Shown here: piece by piece, positions 44,193 to 51,174 of the stretch
Numbering within the stretch: position 1 is the stretch's first letter
Layout: each line of letters begins with the position of its first letter
From: Streptomyces sp. BK340
GTDB lineage: Bacteria > Actinomycetota > Actinomycetes > Streptomycetales > Streptomycetaceae
Direction: 5' to 3'
DNA: 64,000 nt
Assembly (NCBI RefSeq): GCF_007827595.1
Contig: NZ_VISR01000011.1
Span: forward strand, 106,925-170,924
Position numbers and translations under genes: made by a program
The notes under the pieces: model-generated
The model's database searches: none
What the model saw: the letters and a program-made list of their open reading frames with translations, nothing else
What the model was told of the DNA's origin: nothing

Positions 44193-44403
44193 CCCTCAGG
44201 GCAAGCCGGTTCAGATGTCACCCGATCGTGCACCAGACCCATCCTTTGTGCGCTTGCGCTGGGTGCGAGTTGGCATGGTGTCCGCCTGGGGGAGGCTGGA
44301 CATGGCGCTCCTTCGTGGTGTTGTGGTCCGATCCGGGGGGAGGCAGCCGGGGCGGCCGGGCTCGGTGGCCGGCGGCCGCCCCGGGCCGTATTGGGTGTGC
44401 TGG

Positions 44404-45093
44404 TCAGAGCGTGCGCGTGTTCGCCGTCCTGTTCGGCCAGGTGCGGCGGAGCCAGCTCCGCATTCGGTGCAAGCGCGCCGGCCGCCGCTTGGTGGGCGGG
44501 GGCGTGGGCGCGGGCTCCGTGGGGTCGGGCTCCGTGGGGTGGGTGTCGGCGGGTGCGGAGGTTGCGCGCCTTCGGTGGGCGGCAATGAGATCGCCGAGAG
44601 CGCTGGGGTCGTCGGTGGCGGCGACCCACTCTCCGGAGGTGTGCCAGAGGCTGGTGAGGCAGGTGTCGGGGTCGTTCCATGTCTGGTAGTCGCCGTAGCG
44701 CTCGATGTACCCGTACTCGGACAGGGACACGGGGCCCAGCTCTTCCTCGCTGTCGACGTGGCTGAGGTCGACGCCGTTCTCCAGCACGTGGATGGCGCTG
44801 ACCTGCAGCCGTATTCCGTCCCCGGGATCGCGGGGAAGCTGGAGATGGCCGCTGACGCGGAGCAGGTCGCTGGCTCCTAGGTCGGTCACGACGGCGTGTG
44901 CCAGCCCAGGCTCGGTGACCGTGCAGGGCATGACGAGTTCGTCGATGCGGTCATCGGTGGGCGAGACGACCAGTTGGAACCGGGTCGTCTCACCGGACAG
45001 GTCGTCTGGGAGGGACTCGTCGTCGAGATAGCCCTCCAGAACGATCAGGCCGCTGGGTTCCCCGGGAGGAGGGGCAGGCAGGGGCGCGTTCAC
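44404..45093 (-). CDS. hypothetical OB-fold-like plasmid protein
   Basis: 229 residues. The N-terminal ~130 residues (TTRFQLVVSPTDDRIDELVM then LLRVSGHLQLPRDPGDGIRL) have the alternating strand pattern and G-H-L-x-L-P turn of a single-strand-binding OB fold. The same layout occurs in the protein at 45476-45865 (PLTVSGYLALPDTYTSDLRL). An acidic middle and an Arg-rich C-terminus (TKRRPARLHRMRSWLRRTWP) follow. It may bind nucleic acid. The start overlaps the end of the preceding gene by four bases. Last gene before the deleted IS3. Confidence 0.6.
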   Translation of the reverse strand: MNAPLPAPPPGEPSGLIVLEGYLDDESLPDDLSGETTRFQLVVSPTDDRIDELVMPCTVTEPGLAHAVVTDLGASDLLRVSGHLQLPRDPGDGIRLQVSAIHVLENGVDLSHVDSEEELGPVSLSEYGYIERYGDYQTWNDPDTCLTSLWHTSGEWVAATDDPSALGDLIAAHRRRATSAPADTHPTEPDPTEPAPTPPPTKRRPARLHRMRSWLRRTWPNRTANTRTL

Positions 45094-45437
45094 CGCACGG
45101 CCCTCCGTACTTGCCGGCCGCGGGGACGCAGCGCGCGGGGGAGTGCGCCGAGCGTCCTGCGGCGCTGGGCGTGCTCGCGGGCGTGAGCTCGCCCATGGGC
45201 GTGCGCGCAGGAGGTGCAGGGTTCCTCCCCGCGAGCTTCATGGCAGTTGTGGCCCTCGACCGTTCCATGCGGGGCGGTGATGCCATGCAGGGCGGCGAGG
45301 CGGTAGAGGTCGTTCGGATCGGTGCCGGTGCGGACGGCGATGGTGCGCTGCGTGTAACCGTCGCGGAACAAGGTCAGGGCGACGGCCTGCGAGGCGGTCA
45401 GTGTCTGCCGCGGGCTGAGGATGACGGAAGCCGCCAT
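45090..45437 (-). CDS. small HTH protein with Cys/His tail
   Basis: 115 residues. SPRQTLTASQAVALTLFRDG then YTQRTIAVRTGTDPNDLYRL forms a helix-turn-helix like those of sigma-region-4-type regulators. ALHGITAPHGTVEGHNCHEA and CTSCAHAHGRAHAREHAQRR add Cys and His that could bind a metal. It is coupled to the next gene by an ATGA overlap. Probably a plasmid-encoded DNA-binding regulator. Confidence 0.6.
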   Translation of the reverse strand: MAASVILSPRQTLTASQAVALTLFRDGYTQRTIAVRTGTDPNDLYRLAALHGITAPHGTVEGHNCHEARGEEPCTSCAHAHGRAHAREHAQRRRTLGALPRALRPRGRQVRRAVR

Positions 45438-45475
45438 GGTGGAGTCCTTTTCAACGGGGGTACGGAAAGGGGCTG

Positions 45476-45865
45476 TCAGCTAGGCGATCCAGCGAGGTGG
45501 CGGGTGCCGGTGCGGACGAGACGCAGCGCCGGCCGTGGCGCTGCGGGTTGCCTCGGGGCAGACAGCTTGATGTCGGCGGTGTGGACCACCAGGCGCAGGT
45601 CACTGGTGTAGGTGTCGGGCAGGGCGAGGTAGCCGCTGACCGTCAGCGGGGTGCCGGGCTGCAGTGTGGCGAGGTCCGCGGCGGCCGCGGGGTCTGCCAG
45701 CGCGCAGGGCAGCACGGCCTCGCGGACTTCGTGATCGTGTCCAGCGGGGGCGCAGTTGTGGTCTTCGGGCGCGTACGTCAGCCGGAAGTAGGCCTGGCCA
45801 TCGATGAGCACGGCGGGGGCGGCGAGCGTCCCGCTCAGGGTCATCGGGTGGGTGTGCACAGACAT
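45476..45865 (-). CDS. small OB-fold-like protein
   Basis: 129 residues. The ATG at 45865 follows GGGAGGAGTTCAAC, so I reject the longer frame to 46132, whose start part is another gene in a different frame. MTLSGTLAAPAVLIDGQAYF then FRLTYAPEDHNCAPAGHD looks like the first strands of an OB fold. PLTVSGYLALPDTYTSDLRL then VVHTADIKL completes it. It overlaps the end of the ASCH-like gene by 25 bases. It is probably a plasmid single-strand DNA-binding or accessory protein, by shape only. Confidence 0.55.
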   Translation of the reverse strand: MSVHTHPMTLSGTLAAPAVLIDGQAYFRLTYAPEDHNCAPAGHDHEVREAVLPCALADPAAAADLATLQPGTPLTVSGYLALPDTYTSDLRLVVHTADIKLSAPRQPAAPRPALRLVRTGTRHLAGSPS

Positions 45866-46392
45866 GTTGAACTCCTCCCGGGCCGTGCGGTGGCTGCGGG
45901 CGCGGCCCGGGAAGAGGCAGCGGCGACGGTGCACGTGGCGGGTTCCTTGCGGAGATGAGCGGCGAGGCAGGCAGCGTTCTGGGGGAGCGCTGCTGCGACG
46001 CGGTGACGCAGGGGGTCGTCCGGCACCCAGATGCGTTGGCGTCCCTTCACCTGCGTGACGGGGGTGGCCAGTTGGATGACGTCGGAGAGTTCCCAATGCC
46101 AGGTGCTGTCGCGGTCGGCCCACGTGCTGCACCGTCCCTCGCAGTCGGTGTGCGCCTTGGAGATGCGGGCGACGGCTACTACGGCTCCCCTGGGCAGCTC
46201 CAGGTCTTGGGGCAGCTGGCGCACGGCCGCACGGTCGGTGTCGAGGCCGGCGTGGACGAGGATGAGCCCCTGGTAGGTGGGCGGCCAGCTGCGGTTTTCG
46301 ATGTCCTTGCCGAGGGCGGCCACTGCCGAGGCATGGGGCTGCCAGAGCGTCAGGGCGCGTACCGGGTACGCCTCACTGATCACGGGTTTCAT
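45841..46392 (-). CDS. ASCH-domain-like protein
   Basis: 183 residues. VRALTLWQPHASAVAALGKD then IENRSWPPTYQGLILVHAG is the N-terminal half of an ASCH fold (W-Q-P-x-A, E-N-R-x-W, G-x-x-L-x-H). LPRGAVVAVARISKAHTDCE and WHWELSDVIQLATPVTQVKG give the later strands, with the G-x-x-x-x-W helix at KGRQRIWVPDDPL. ASCH proteins bind RNA or modified nucleotides; no partner is known here. The ATGA overlap with the GGDEF gene puts both in one operon. A broken copy lies at 34870-35045. Confidence 0.75.
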   Translation of the reverse strand: MKPVISEAYPVRALTLWQPHASAVAALGKDIENRSWPPTYQGLILVHAGLDTDRAAVRQLPQDLELPRGAVVAVARISKAHTDCEGRCSTWADRDSTWHWELSDVIQLATPVTQVKGRQRIWVPDDPLRHRVAAALPQNAACLAAHLRKEPATCTVAAASSRAAPAATARPGRSSTCLCTPTR

Positions 46393-47027
46393 ACCGAGGC
46401 CCTCGCTTCCTGTGCGGGGGAGGTGATGTTCACCGTGGTGGCCGTGGGGCTGGCGGCGCGGCGGTGGGCGCGGCGGCCGCTGCGCCCTCGCGACCTTTTG
46501 ATCGCGTACATGGCGGCGTCGGCGGCTTCGAGGACGGTCGAGGCCGACGGCTGCTGCACCTTGGCGACTCGTACGGCGCCGATGGAGGCGGTGACCTTGA
46601 GCGGGCCTCCCGGCCAGGGCACTGGCCGGGCGAGCTCGTGGGCCAGGCCGTCGATGAAGGCCTTCAGGTCCTGGACGCTGATCGCGGCGACGAACTCGTC
46701 TCCGCCGAGGCGGGCGCAGACGCTGCGGGATCCGCCGTTCTGGGTGACGAAGTCGTCCAGCCGGGCGCCCTCGGCCGTGAGCACGGCGTCCCCGGCCTTG
46801 TGGCCGAAGTCGTCGTTGACGGGCTTGAAGCCGTCGAGGTCGAGGAGAAGCACGTGGGTGATGTGCCCTTGGCGGATCAGCCGTTCGGTGCGGTGCATCC
46901 AGGGGCGTCGCGTCCACAGGCCGGTGAGGGGATCCCGTCGTTCGGCGCGGAGCTTGCGGGCGAGCAGGCTGGCGTGGAGGGCCCATCCGGCTGCCGGTAT
47001 CGCGGCGGTGAGCAGGATCTTGTTCAC
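46389..47027 (-). CDS. diguanylate cyclase (GGDEF domain)
   Basis: 212 residues. One N-terminal membrane helix (MNKILLTAAIPAAGWALHAS) is followed by a compact GGDEF domain. DPLTGLWTRRPWMHR starts it, LLLDLDGFKPVNDDFGHKAG binds metal and GTP, and CARLGGDEFVAAIS is the intact signature. SIGAVRVAKVQQPSASTVLE then ADAAMYAIKRSRGRSG ends the domain. All catalytic residues look present, so it should make c-di-GMP at the membrane. No sensory domain is attached. It is in an operon of small plasmid genes, overlapping its neighbours by four bases on both sides. Confidence 0.88.
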   Translation of the reverse strand: MNKILLTAAIPAAGWALHASLLARKLRAERRDPLTGLWTRRPWMHRTERLIRQGHITHVLLLDLDGFKPVNDDFGHKAGDAVLTAEGARLDDFVTQNGGSRSVCARLGGDEFVAAISVQDLKAFIDGLAHELARPVPWPGGPLKVTASIGAVRVAKVQQPSASTVLEAADAAMYAIKRSRGRSGRRAHRRAASPTATTVNITSPAQEARASV

Positions 47028-47260
47028 GGCTGCCCCGCTTCCGTGTCGGTGATGGGGCGGACGACGACGTACTGGTCGTCGGGGAGGGACTGGTGGACGT
47101 GGGCGCCGTCGCCGAAGGCCGCGGCCTCGGCATCGGCCTTCGCCAGGGCTCGGGGCTGGCCTGTGCCGATGGAGTAGAGGCGCTCACCGGGGCGGCCGGC
47201 GCAGGTCTGGCAGCCGGGTGCCAGGGACGTGGTTGCGGAGTGCGGTAAGGCTGTGGTCAT
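47024..47260 (-). CDS. small hypothetical protein
   Basis: 78 residues from the ATG at 47260, after GGAGGCACTTCGAG. ATTSLAPGCQTCAGRPGERL has a CxxC pair, and YSIGTGQPRALAKADAEAAA then LPDDQYVVVRPITDTE looks globular. Its stop overlaps the GGDEF gene start, so it leads that operon. Unknown family. Confidence 0.6.
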   Translation of the reverse strand: MTTALPHSATTSLAPGCQTCAGRPGERLYSIGTGQPRALAKADAEAAAFGDGAHVHQSLPDDQYVVVRPITDTEAGQP

Positions 47261-47637
47261 CTCGAAGTGCCTCCGTTTCGGGGGTTGGTGGGGCGCGCCC
47301 GGTGGTTGGTAGGCCGAGGGCGCGCCCCGCGCGTGTGAGCGGGGCAGGGTTCCGTCGCCTTGTGGCGCGGCAGGGCGTGCGTCGACTCGAGGTAGGCGCG
47401 GAGCGGCTTTACTGCGTAAAGGCCGGTGGGGTCGGAGGCCGGCGACCGCCGTGAGGAGGGCGTTGTCGGCGGCAGTGTCCCGTTCGGGCGTTTGTTCCGG
47501 ACCGCACGGGTGAGTGGCCTGGTCTCAGCCAGTTGCGCCTTCGGTGGCCCACGAGGCCGGTGACGAGCTGTACACGGCCGCTTCTGTCCCGCCATTCAGT
47601 CGGTCCGCCGGGAACGGGTGCGGGCGGGACGGCACGC
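47261..47637. other. intergenic region, probable promoter of the GGDEF operon
   Basis: An open minus-strand frame (47257-47595) is Pro/Arg-rich and probably not real. An AT-rich inverted motif CTTTACTGCGTAAAG (47406-47420) is a candidate operator or -10 region. Confidence 0.35.
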
Positions 47638-47982
47638 TCATGCTTCGCCTCCTCCGGAGGTCTTGCCCTGTTCAAGCAGGCGTGCGTGCGTGCGGCGGAT
47701 GAGCAGGGTGGTCAGGTGGTCACAGAAGACTCCCAGGAGGGCGGCCACGACGCAGCCGACCACAACCCACACGATTCGGGCCGCCAATCCGGTGAAGGCC
47801 AAGGACGTCAGGGCGCCGGCGAGCGTGGCAGCCCCGCCGATGATGGTGAGCGCGGCCGCGCCTACGGCGACGAGGCCGATATCGGCAAGCACTCCGGCAG
47901 CGGCGGCGGTGGAACTGCGCCTCACGGCTAACAGGCCGTGCTCGAGCAGTCGAAATCCATGCTTGCAGGGAAGGCCCCTCAT
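47638..47982 (-). CDS. small membrane protein
   Basis: 114 residues from the ATG at 47982, which overlaps the upstream stop by four bases. It has two or three hydrophobic helices: GVLADIGLVAVGAAALTIIG, AATLAGALTSLAFTGLAARI and VWVVVGCVVAALLGVFCDHL. Basic ends face the cytoplasm. Spd-like small membrane proteins of this size are common in Streptomyces plasmids. The role is inferred to be in plasmid spread or unknown. Confidence 0.6.
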   Translation of the reverse strand: MRGLPCKHGFRLLEHGLLAVRRSSTAAAAGVLADIGLVAVGAAALTIIGGAATLAGALTSLAFTGLAARIVWVVVGCVVAALLGVFCDHLTTLLIRRTHARLLEQGKTSGGGEA

Positions 47983-48608
47983 CCGCGGATCGCCTCCATC
48001 GCCTGTGCTGCAAGGTCGGCGCGGCCTTCGGGGTCGTCGTCTTGGTCGTGGTCGTCGGCTTCGTGGTCGCCGCCGCCGTGCACGGTGCAGACGATGTCCT
48101 CGCTGCCGTCCAGCTCGCCAGCCAGCGCGCGGTACAGGCAGGTAATGCTGTAGACGGGCACCCAGGCGTAGCCGCTGCACTCGTCGTCGTACGGGCATGG
48201 CACCAGCGCGTCGAACCCGTAGTCGCCCTCGCCGTCGGCGTCGGTGCGCAGGGCAAGGGTGATGTACTGCTGGCCGAGGCGGATCTCCGCGACGCGGTCT
48301 CCGCCGGCGACGTCGGAGCCCGGCTTCCACTGCCACAGCGGCAGGATCTCCGGGCCGAAAGCGCGGCGGACCAGGAGCAGGTCGCCCAGGCCGTCGCTGC
48401 CGTCCCGCCCGAGGTCGGCCTCGCGGGCCTCGGACAGGCTCCGCAAGAACGGCTCCAGGCGGTACAGGGAGCTGGAGAAGAGGACCTCGTTGAAGCCCTC
48501 CGCCCGCAGCAGCTGGTAGCAGTGGACCATCGCTTTGTGCTGCGCGCGGACGGTGTCGTCCCGCACGGTCCGGTTAGCCGGGCGCGGCCCCTGCCGTTCG
48601 ACACAAAC
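47979..48608 (-). pseudogene. kinase gene, C-terminal part split off by a Tn554-like element
   Basis: The frame VCVERQGPRPANRTVRDDTV RAQHKAMVHC then LRAEGFNEVLFSSSLYRLEP continues the polynucleotide-kinase-like protein whose N-terminal half lies at 54935-55312. The lid-type arginine region (R-x-x-x-R) is here. The fusion partner WDGGDGLGDLLLV-type region (GRDGSDGLGDLLLVRRAFGP onwards) is a ~150-residue C-terminal domain. In its present state the frame is open up to 48719 through transposon-end sequence (TELRELRRESASGSAT), so a truncated protein may still be made. Confidence 0.7.
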
Positions 48609-48940
48609 ACCAGGTTCTCTGGAGGTCGCCGACCCTGAGGCGGACTCTCGACGGAGTTCTCGCAGCTCAGTGGCTATGTTGAGCACCATATTGATCGCAA
48701 CATGTGTGGTGCAAGGCATGTCACCTTGTTCCCCTCCTTCGTGGCGTCAGAAGTCGTCGGTTGACTGTGGCGAAGGCACCAACCTGTCGAATTTGTCCCT
48801 TGGCTGGCCGGGCCCTGGTCCTCAGAAGGCGCCAGACGCCCAGCGCTGCTGCGGTCGCAAGTACCGGCTGGCGGTGCTCCCGCCGCGTCCCTGCTTCCAG
48901 GGCGATCGGGAGGATTCAAGTCAGCCGTACGATTCCCGCC

Positions 48941-49291
48941 ATGAGCGATCGTGTTCGTCCCAGCCTTCTGATAGCCGCGCTTCTCGGCGGCCTCCTCGGC
49001 TCGGCCACCACCCTTGCGGCGGCGGTCTTCCTGCTTCCACTGCATGGCGAGCCCGGGCCTGCGGGTCCGCAGGGCTCGGCAGGCCCAGCTGGACCAGCGG
49101 GAGCCCCCGCGACGCCGCTGGATACTTCAGAGCTGCGAGACGCGATTCCGGACCTGACCGGCTCTTACGTCATCGAAGGTGTCGACTGTCCCAAGGGCAG
49201 CATCCCGAGCCGCACCGTGAAGATCCCAGGTGACCAGTTCACCGTCGGAGAGACACTCCAGCTCTGCTACTTCGGGCCTTCAGCCCGATAG
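48941..49291 (+). CDS. membrane-anchored protein with a short collagen-like stretch
   Basis: 116 residues from the ATG at 48941. The N-terminal helix LLIAALLGGLLGSATTLAAA is a signal anchor. It is followed by GEPGPAGPQGSAGPAGPAGA, about seven Gly-x-y triplets. The C-terminal domain (LTGSYVIEGVDCPKGSIPSR then GETLQLCYFGPSAR) has two Cys that may form a disulfide outside the cell. Passenger of the Tn554-like element. Function unknown. Confidence 0.6.
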   Translation: MSDRVRPSLLIAALLGGLLGSATTLAAAVFLLPLHGEPGPAGPQGSAGPAGPAGAPATPLDTSELRDAIPDLTGSYVIEGVDCPKGSIPSRTVKIPGDQFTVGETLQLCYFGPSAR

Positions 49292-49478
49292 CCGGTTCCG
49301 CTAGGTCTCGACGAGCAGGCCGGCCGGTTACTCAGCAGGGTGCTTTGCATCCCTGCTCGCGGTACCACCCAAGCCACCACAGCACCCCGGCCCGGCGGGC
49401 ATTCACACCGACCGTTATCCTCCCGTTCTGCCCCTGGCTGGCGGGCACCCCGGGGGCGGGGCGGAGAAAAGAGGAACC

Positions 49479-50051
49479 GTGGACGGGGAGCTGATCACCG
49501 CGATCGTCGCGACGGGGGTGAGCGCGGTCGCCACCGGCTACGCCGCCATGCAGGCACACATCGCCAAGGGCGCCGCCCGTTCTGCCGAGGCCCAGGTAGC
49601 CCTGTTGCTCCGGCAGATTGAGGGGGAGGAGGCGGACCGATTCGAGGCCCGCGGACCGCAGTTCAGTATCGAAGCGGCTCACACCGACGAATCCGACGTG
49701 AACGTGCCGCGCGGGAAGCTGGTGGTCAAGCAGGACTCCGGACCGCCGCTGAGCTCGGTCATTGTCGGTGCGACCGGCACCGGTGTGGAGGGCATGCGGG
49801 GCGCGTACGACCCCGACCACCGTTACTCGGACTACCGCCGCGAGCAGAACATCGACATCGGGCCGATAGCCGCCGGCGGGACACACGACGTCTACGTTGA
49901 TCTGGACTACCACACGCACCGCACGAACATTCAGCTCAGCCTGGTGTGCCGGGACGCCGTCGGCGACACCTGGCAGCGTGCCGTCGCCGCGCGAGTCGAG
50001 CCGCTGCCTGACCCGCCGCGCGGGCGAGGAAGAGGCCGGACGGTTCGCTGA
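49479..50051 (+). CDS. hypothetical protein with N-terminal anchor
   Basis: 190 residues from a GTG at 49479 after GAGGAACC. A weak hydrophobic N-terminus (LITAIVATGVSAVATGYAAM) leads to a helix (AARSAEAQVALLLRQIEGEE). A beta-rich domain follows (GKLVVKQDSGPPLSSVIVGA, then GGTHDVYVDLDYHTHRTNIQ). It overlaps the next gene by one base. Passenger of the Tn554-like element; no family recognised. Confidence 0.6.
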   Translation: MDGELITAIVATGVSAVATGYAAMQAHIAKGAARSAEAQVALLLRQIEGEEADRFEARGPQFSIEAAHTDESDVNVPRGKLVVKQDSGPPLSSVIVGATGTGVEGMRGAYDPDHRYSDYRREQNIDIGPIAAGGTHDVYVDLDYHTHRTNIQLSLVCRDAVGDTWQRAVAARVEPLPDPPRGRGRGRTVR

Positions 50052-50527
50052 TGAGCACTCTACAGAGCCGCTGGCGGCGGGCTGCCCGGGCCATGGGGAA
50101 GATCGTCGTCTGGACCGCGAGAGGAGTGTTCGGTCTTGTTTTCGTCAGCTTCGTAGGGCTGTGGGCATGGCTATTGTTCATGGGCGCATTCGTCTGGAGC
50201 CACGACAAGGACCCGACGCCGAAGCCTTCCGCATCACCGGCCCCGGCCAAGACGGCCATCCTGTGGCAGCCGTACGAAGCGACCTGTCGAGATGGATGGG
50301 GTTCGCCGTCGATCGGCCGTAGCGGAGCGTGCAGCCATCACGGTGGTGTGGTGTGGTATTTCAAGTCGTCCCCCGGCGGCCTGATCACGGACTGCCCGTT
50401 CCCGAAGTTTCAGCCGAGCACCCTCGAACGAGCCGAGAAGCTCCGGGACAACGCTTCCGGGCTCGTGCAGTGCGATCTGCCGGACTACTCCACAGAGTCC
50501 CCCTACATCCCGGACCCGATCCACTGA
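50051..50527 (+). CDS. membrane protein with DUF3761-like domain
   Basis: 158 residues. One membrane helix (FGLVFVSFVGLWAWLLFMGA) is followed by a Pro/Ala-rich linker. A domain then reads ATCRDGWGSPSIGRSGACSH HGGVVWYF, the Cys-D-G... C-S-x-H-G-G-V signature of DUF3761-type extracellular modules. Two more Cys (TDCPFPK, VQCDLPD) could pair with it. It should face outwards. Last gene before the recombinase operon, which is convergent to it. Confidence 0.65.
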   Translation: MSTLQSRWRRAARAMGKIVVWTARGVFGLVFVSFVGLWAWLLFMGAFVWSHDKDPTPKPSASPAPAKTAILWQPYEATCRDGWGSPSIGRSGACSHHGGVVWYFKSSPGGLITDCPFPKFQPSTLERAEKLRDNASGLVQCDLPDYSTESPYIPDPIH

Positions 50528-50640
50528 CCAGCAGCAAGCGCGCAGGGCGCCCCCGCCCACCTGCCCGATAGTCAGGTCAGCCTGCGTGCCAGCGGATCGA
50601 CGCCTGGGCAATGGACAAGAAGTGTCCTTTGCTCCTCCCC

Positions 50641-51174
50641 TCACGCTTCCGCGGACCGCACGGTATTGAGTCGACTGATCAGCTGGCGATTAGCCGCCCG
50701 TGCGGCCTGGAGTTCCTGGTCGCGTTCTTCGAGTTGTCCGGTCAGGTCAACGACCTGCTGTTCCAGCGCGGTGATTCGGCTCTTGAGCTGTTCCATGTCG
50801 TCGGGGGCGCCAAGGCCGGACTCTCGCCACGCCTGCTCGCCGAGAACTTCGGAGAGCTTGGACTCCAGGTGTCGCACGCGGGCGGCGAGCCGGTTGCTGC
50901 GGTCAAGGGCGTTCGCCAGGTCGGCCTGCAGGGAAGACCGGCTGACGAGGGGACCGGTGTCCTCGCCGGGCGGTTCAGCGCTGGCTGCGTGGACTTGGGC
51001 GAGCAGGTCCTTGTGGCGGTAGAGGAAGGCGCGGTCGACTCCGGCCTGCCGTGCGATGCCCGAGACGCTGATGGTCATGCCGACGCGCCTCGCGGCGTTG
51101 ATCGCCTTGATGACGCGCTGTCGGCGGCGAGCTGAGTCGGCCTTGCGGCCCTCGATCAGGGGGTTGGTGTTCAT
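50641..51174 (-). CDS. tnpC: TnpC-like protein (DUF6262)
   Basis: 177 residues. TISVSGIARQAGVDRAFLYR HKDLL is a TetR-like helix-turn-helix. The rest is a long coiled coil (LANALDRSNRLAARVRHLES, then ALEQQVVDLTGQLEERDQEL). This is the layout of DUF6262 proteins that accompany Tn554-type recombinases. It would assist orientation or efficiency of recombination, as in Tn554. Overlaps tnpB by four bases. Confidence 0.8.
   Translation of the reverse strand: MNTNPLIEGRKADSARRRQRVIKAINAARRVGMTISVSGIARQAGVDRAFLYRHKDLLAQVHAASAEPPGEDTGPLVSRSSLQADLANALDRSNRLAARVRHLESKLSEVLGEQAWRESGLGAPDDMEQLKSRITALEQQVVDLTGQLEERDQELQAARAANRQLISRLNTVRSAEA

Larger units (their letters stand above)
43227..44210 (-). mobile_element. 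internally deleted IS3-family element
   Basis: About 1 kb. The ends carry TGACAGGTTCGGTCACGC on the left and, on the other strand, TGACATCTGAACCGGCTTGC on the right, both starting TGACA as IS3 ends do. It contains orfA and an orfB lacking its core. Ends approximate. Confidence 0.6.

Noticed and set aside
45841..47187. 448-codon minus-strand frame
   Set aside because: Only its last 183 codons (from 46392) are a gene; the earlier part is a shadow of the GGDEF gene.
47257..47595. 112-codon minus-strand frame ahead of the GGDEF operon
   Set aside because: Although it ends with an ATGA overlap, its composition is Pro/Arg-rich and it covers the probable promoter; not convincing.
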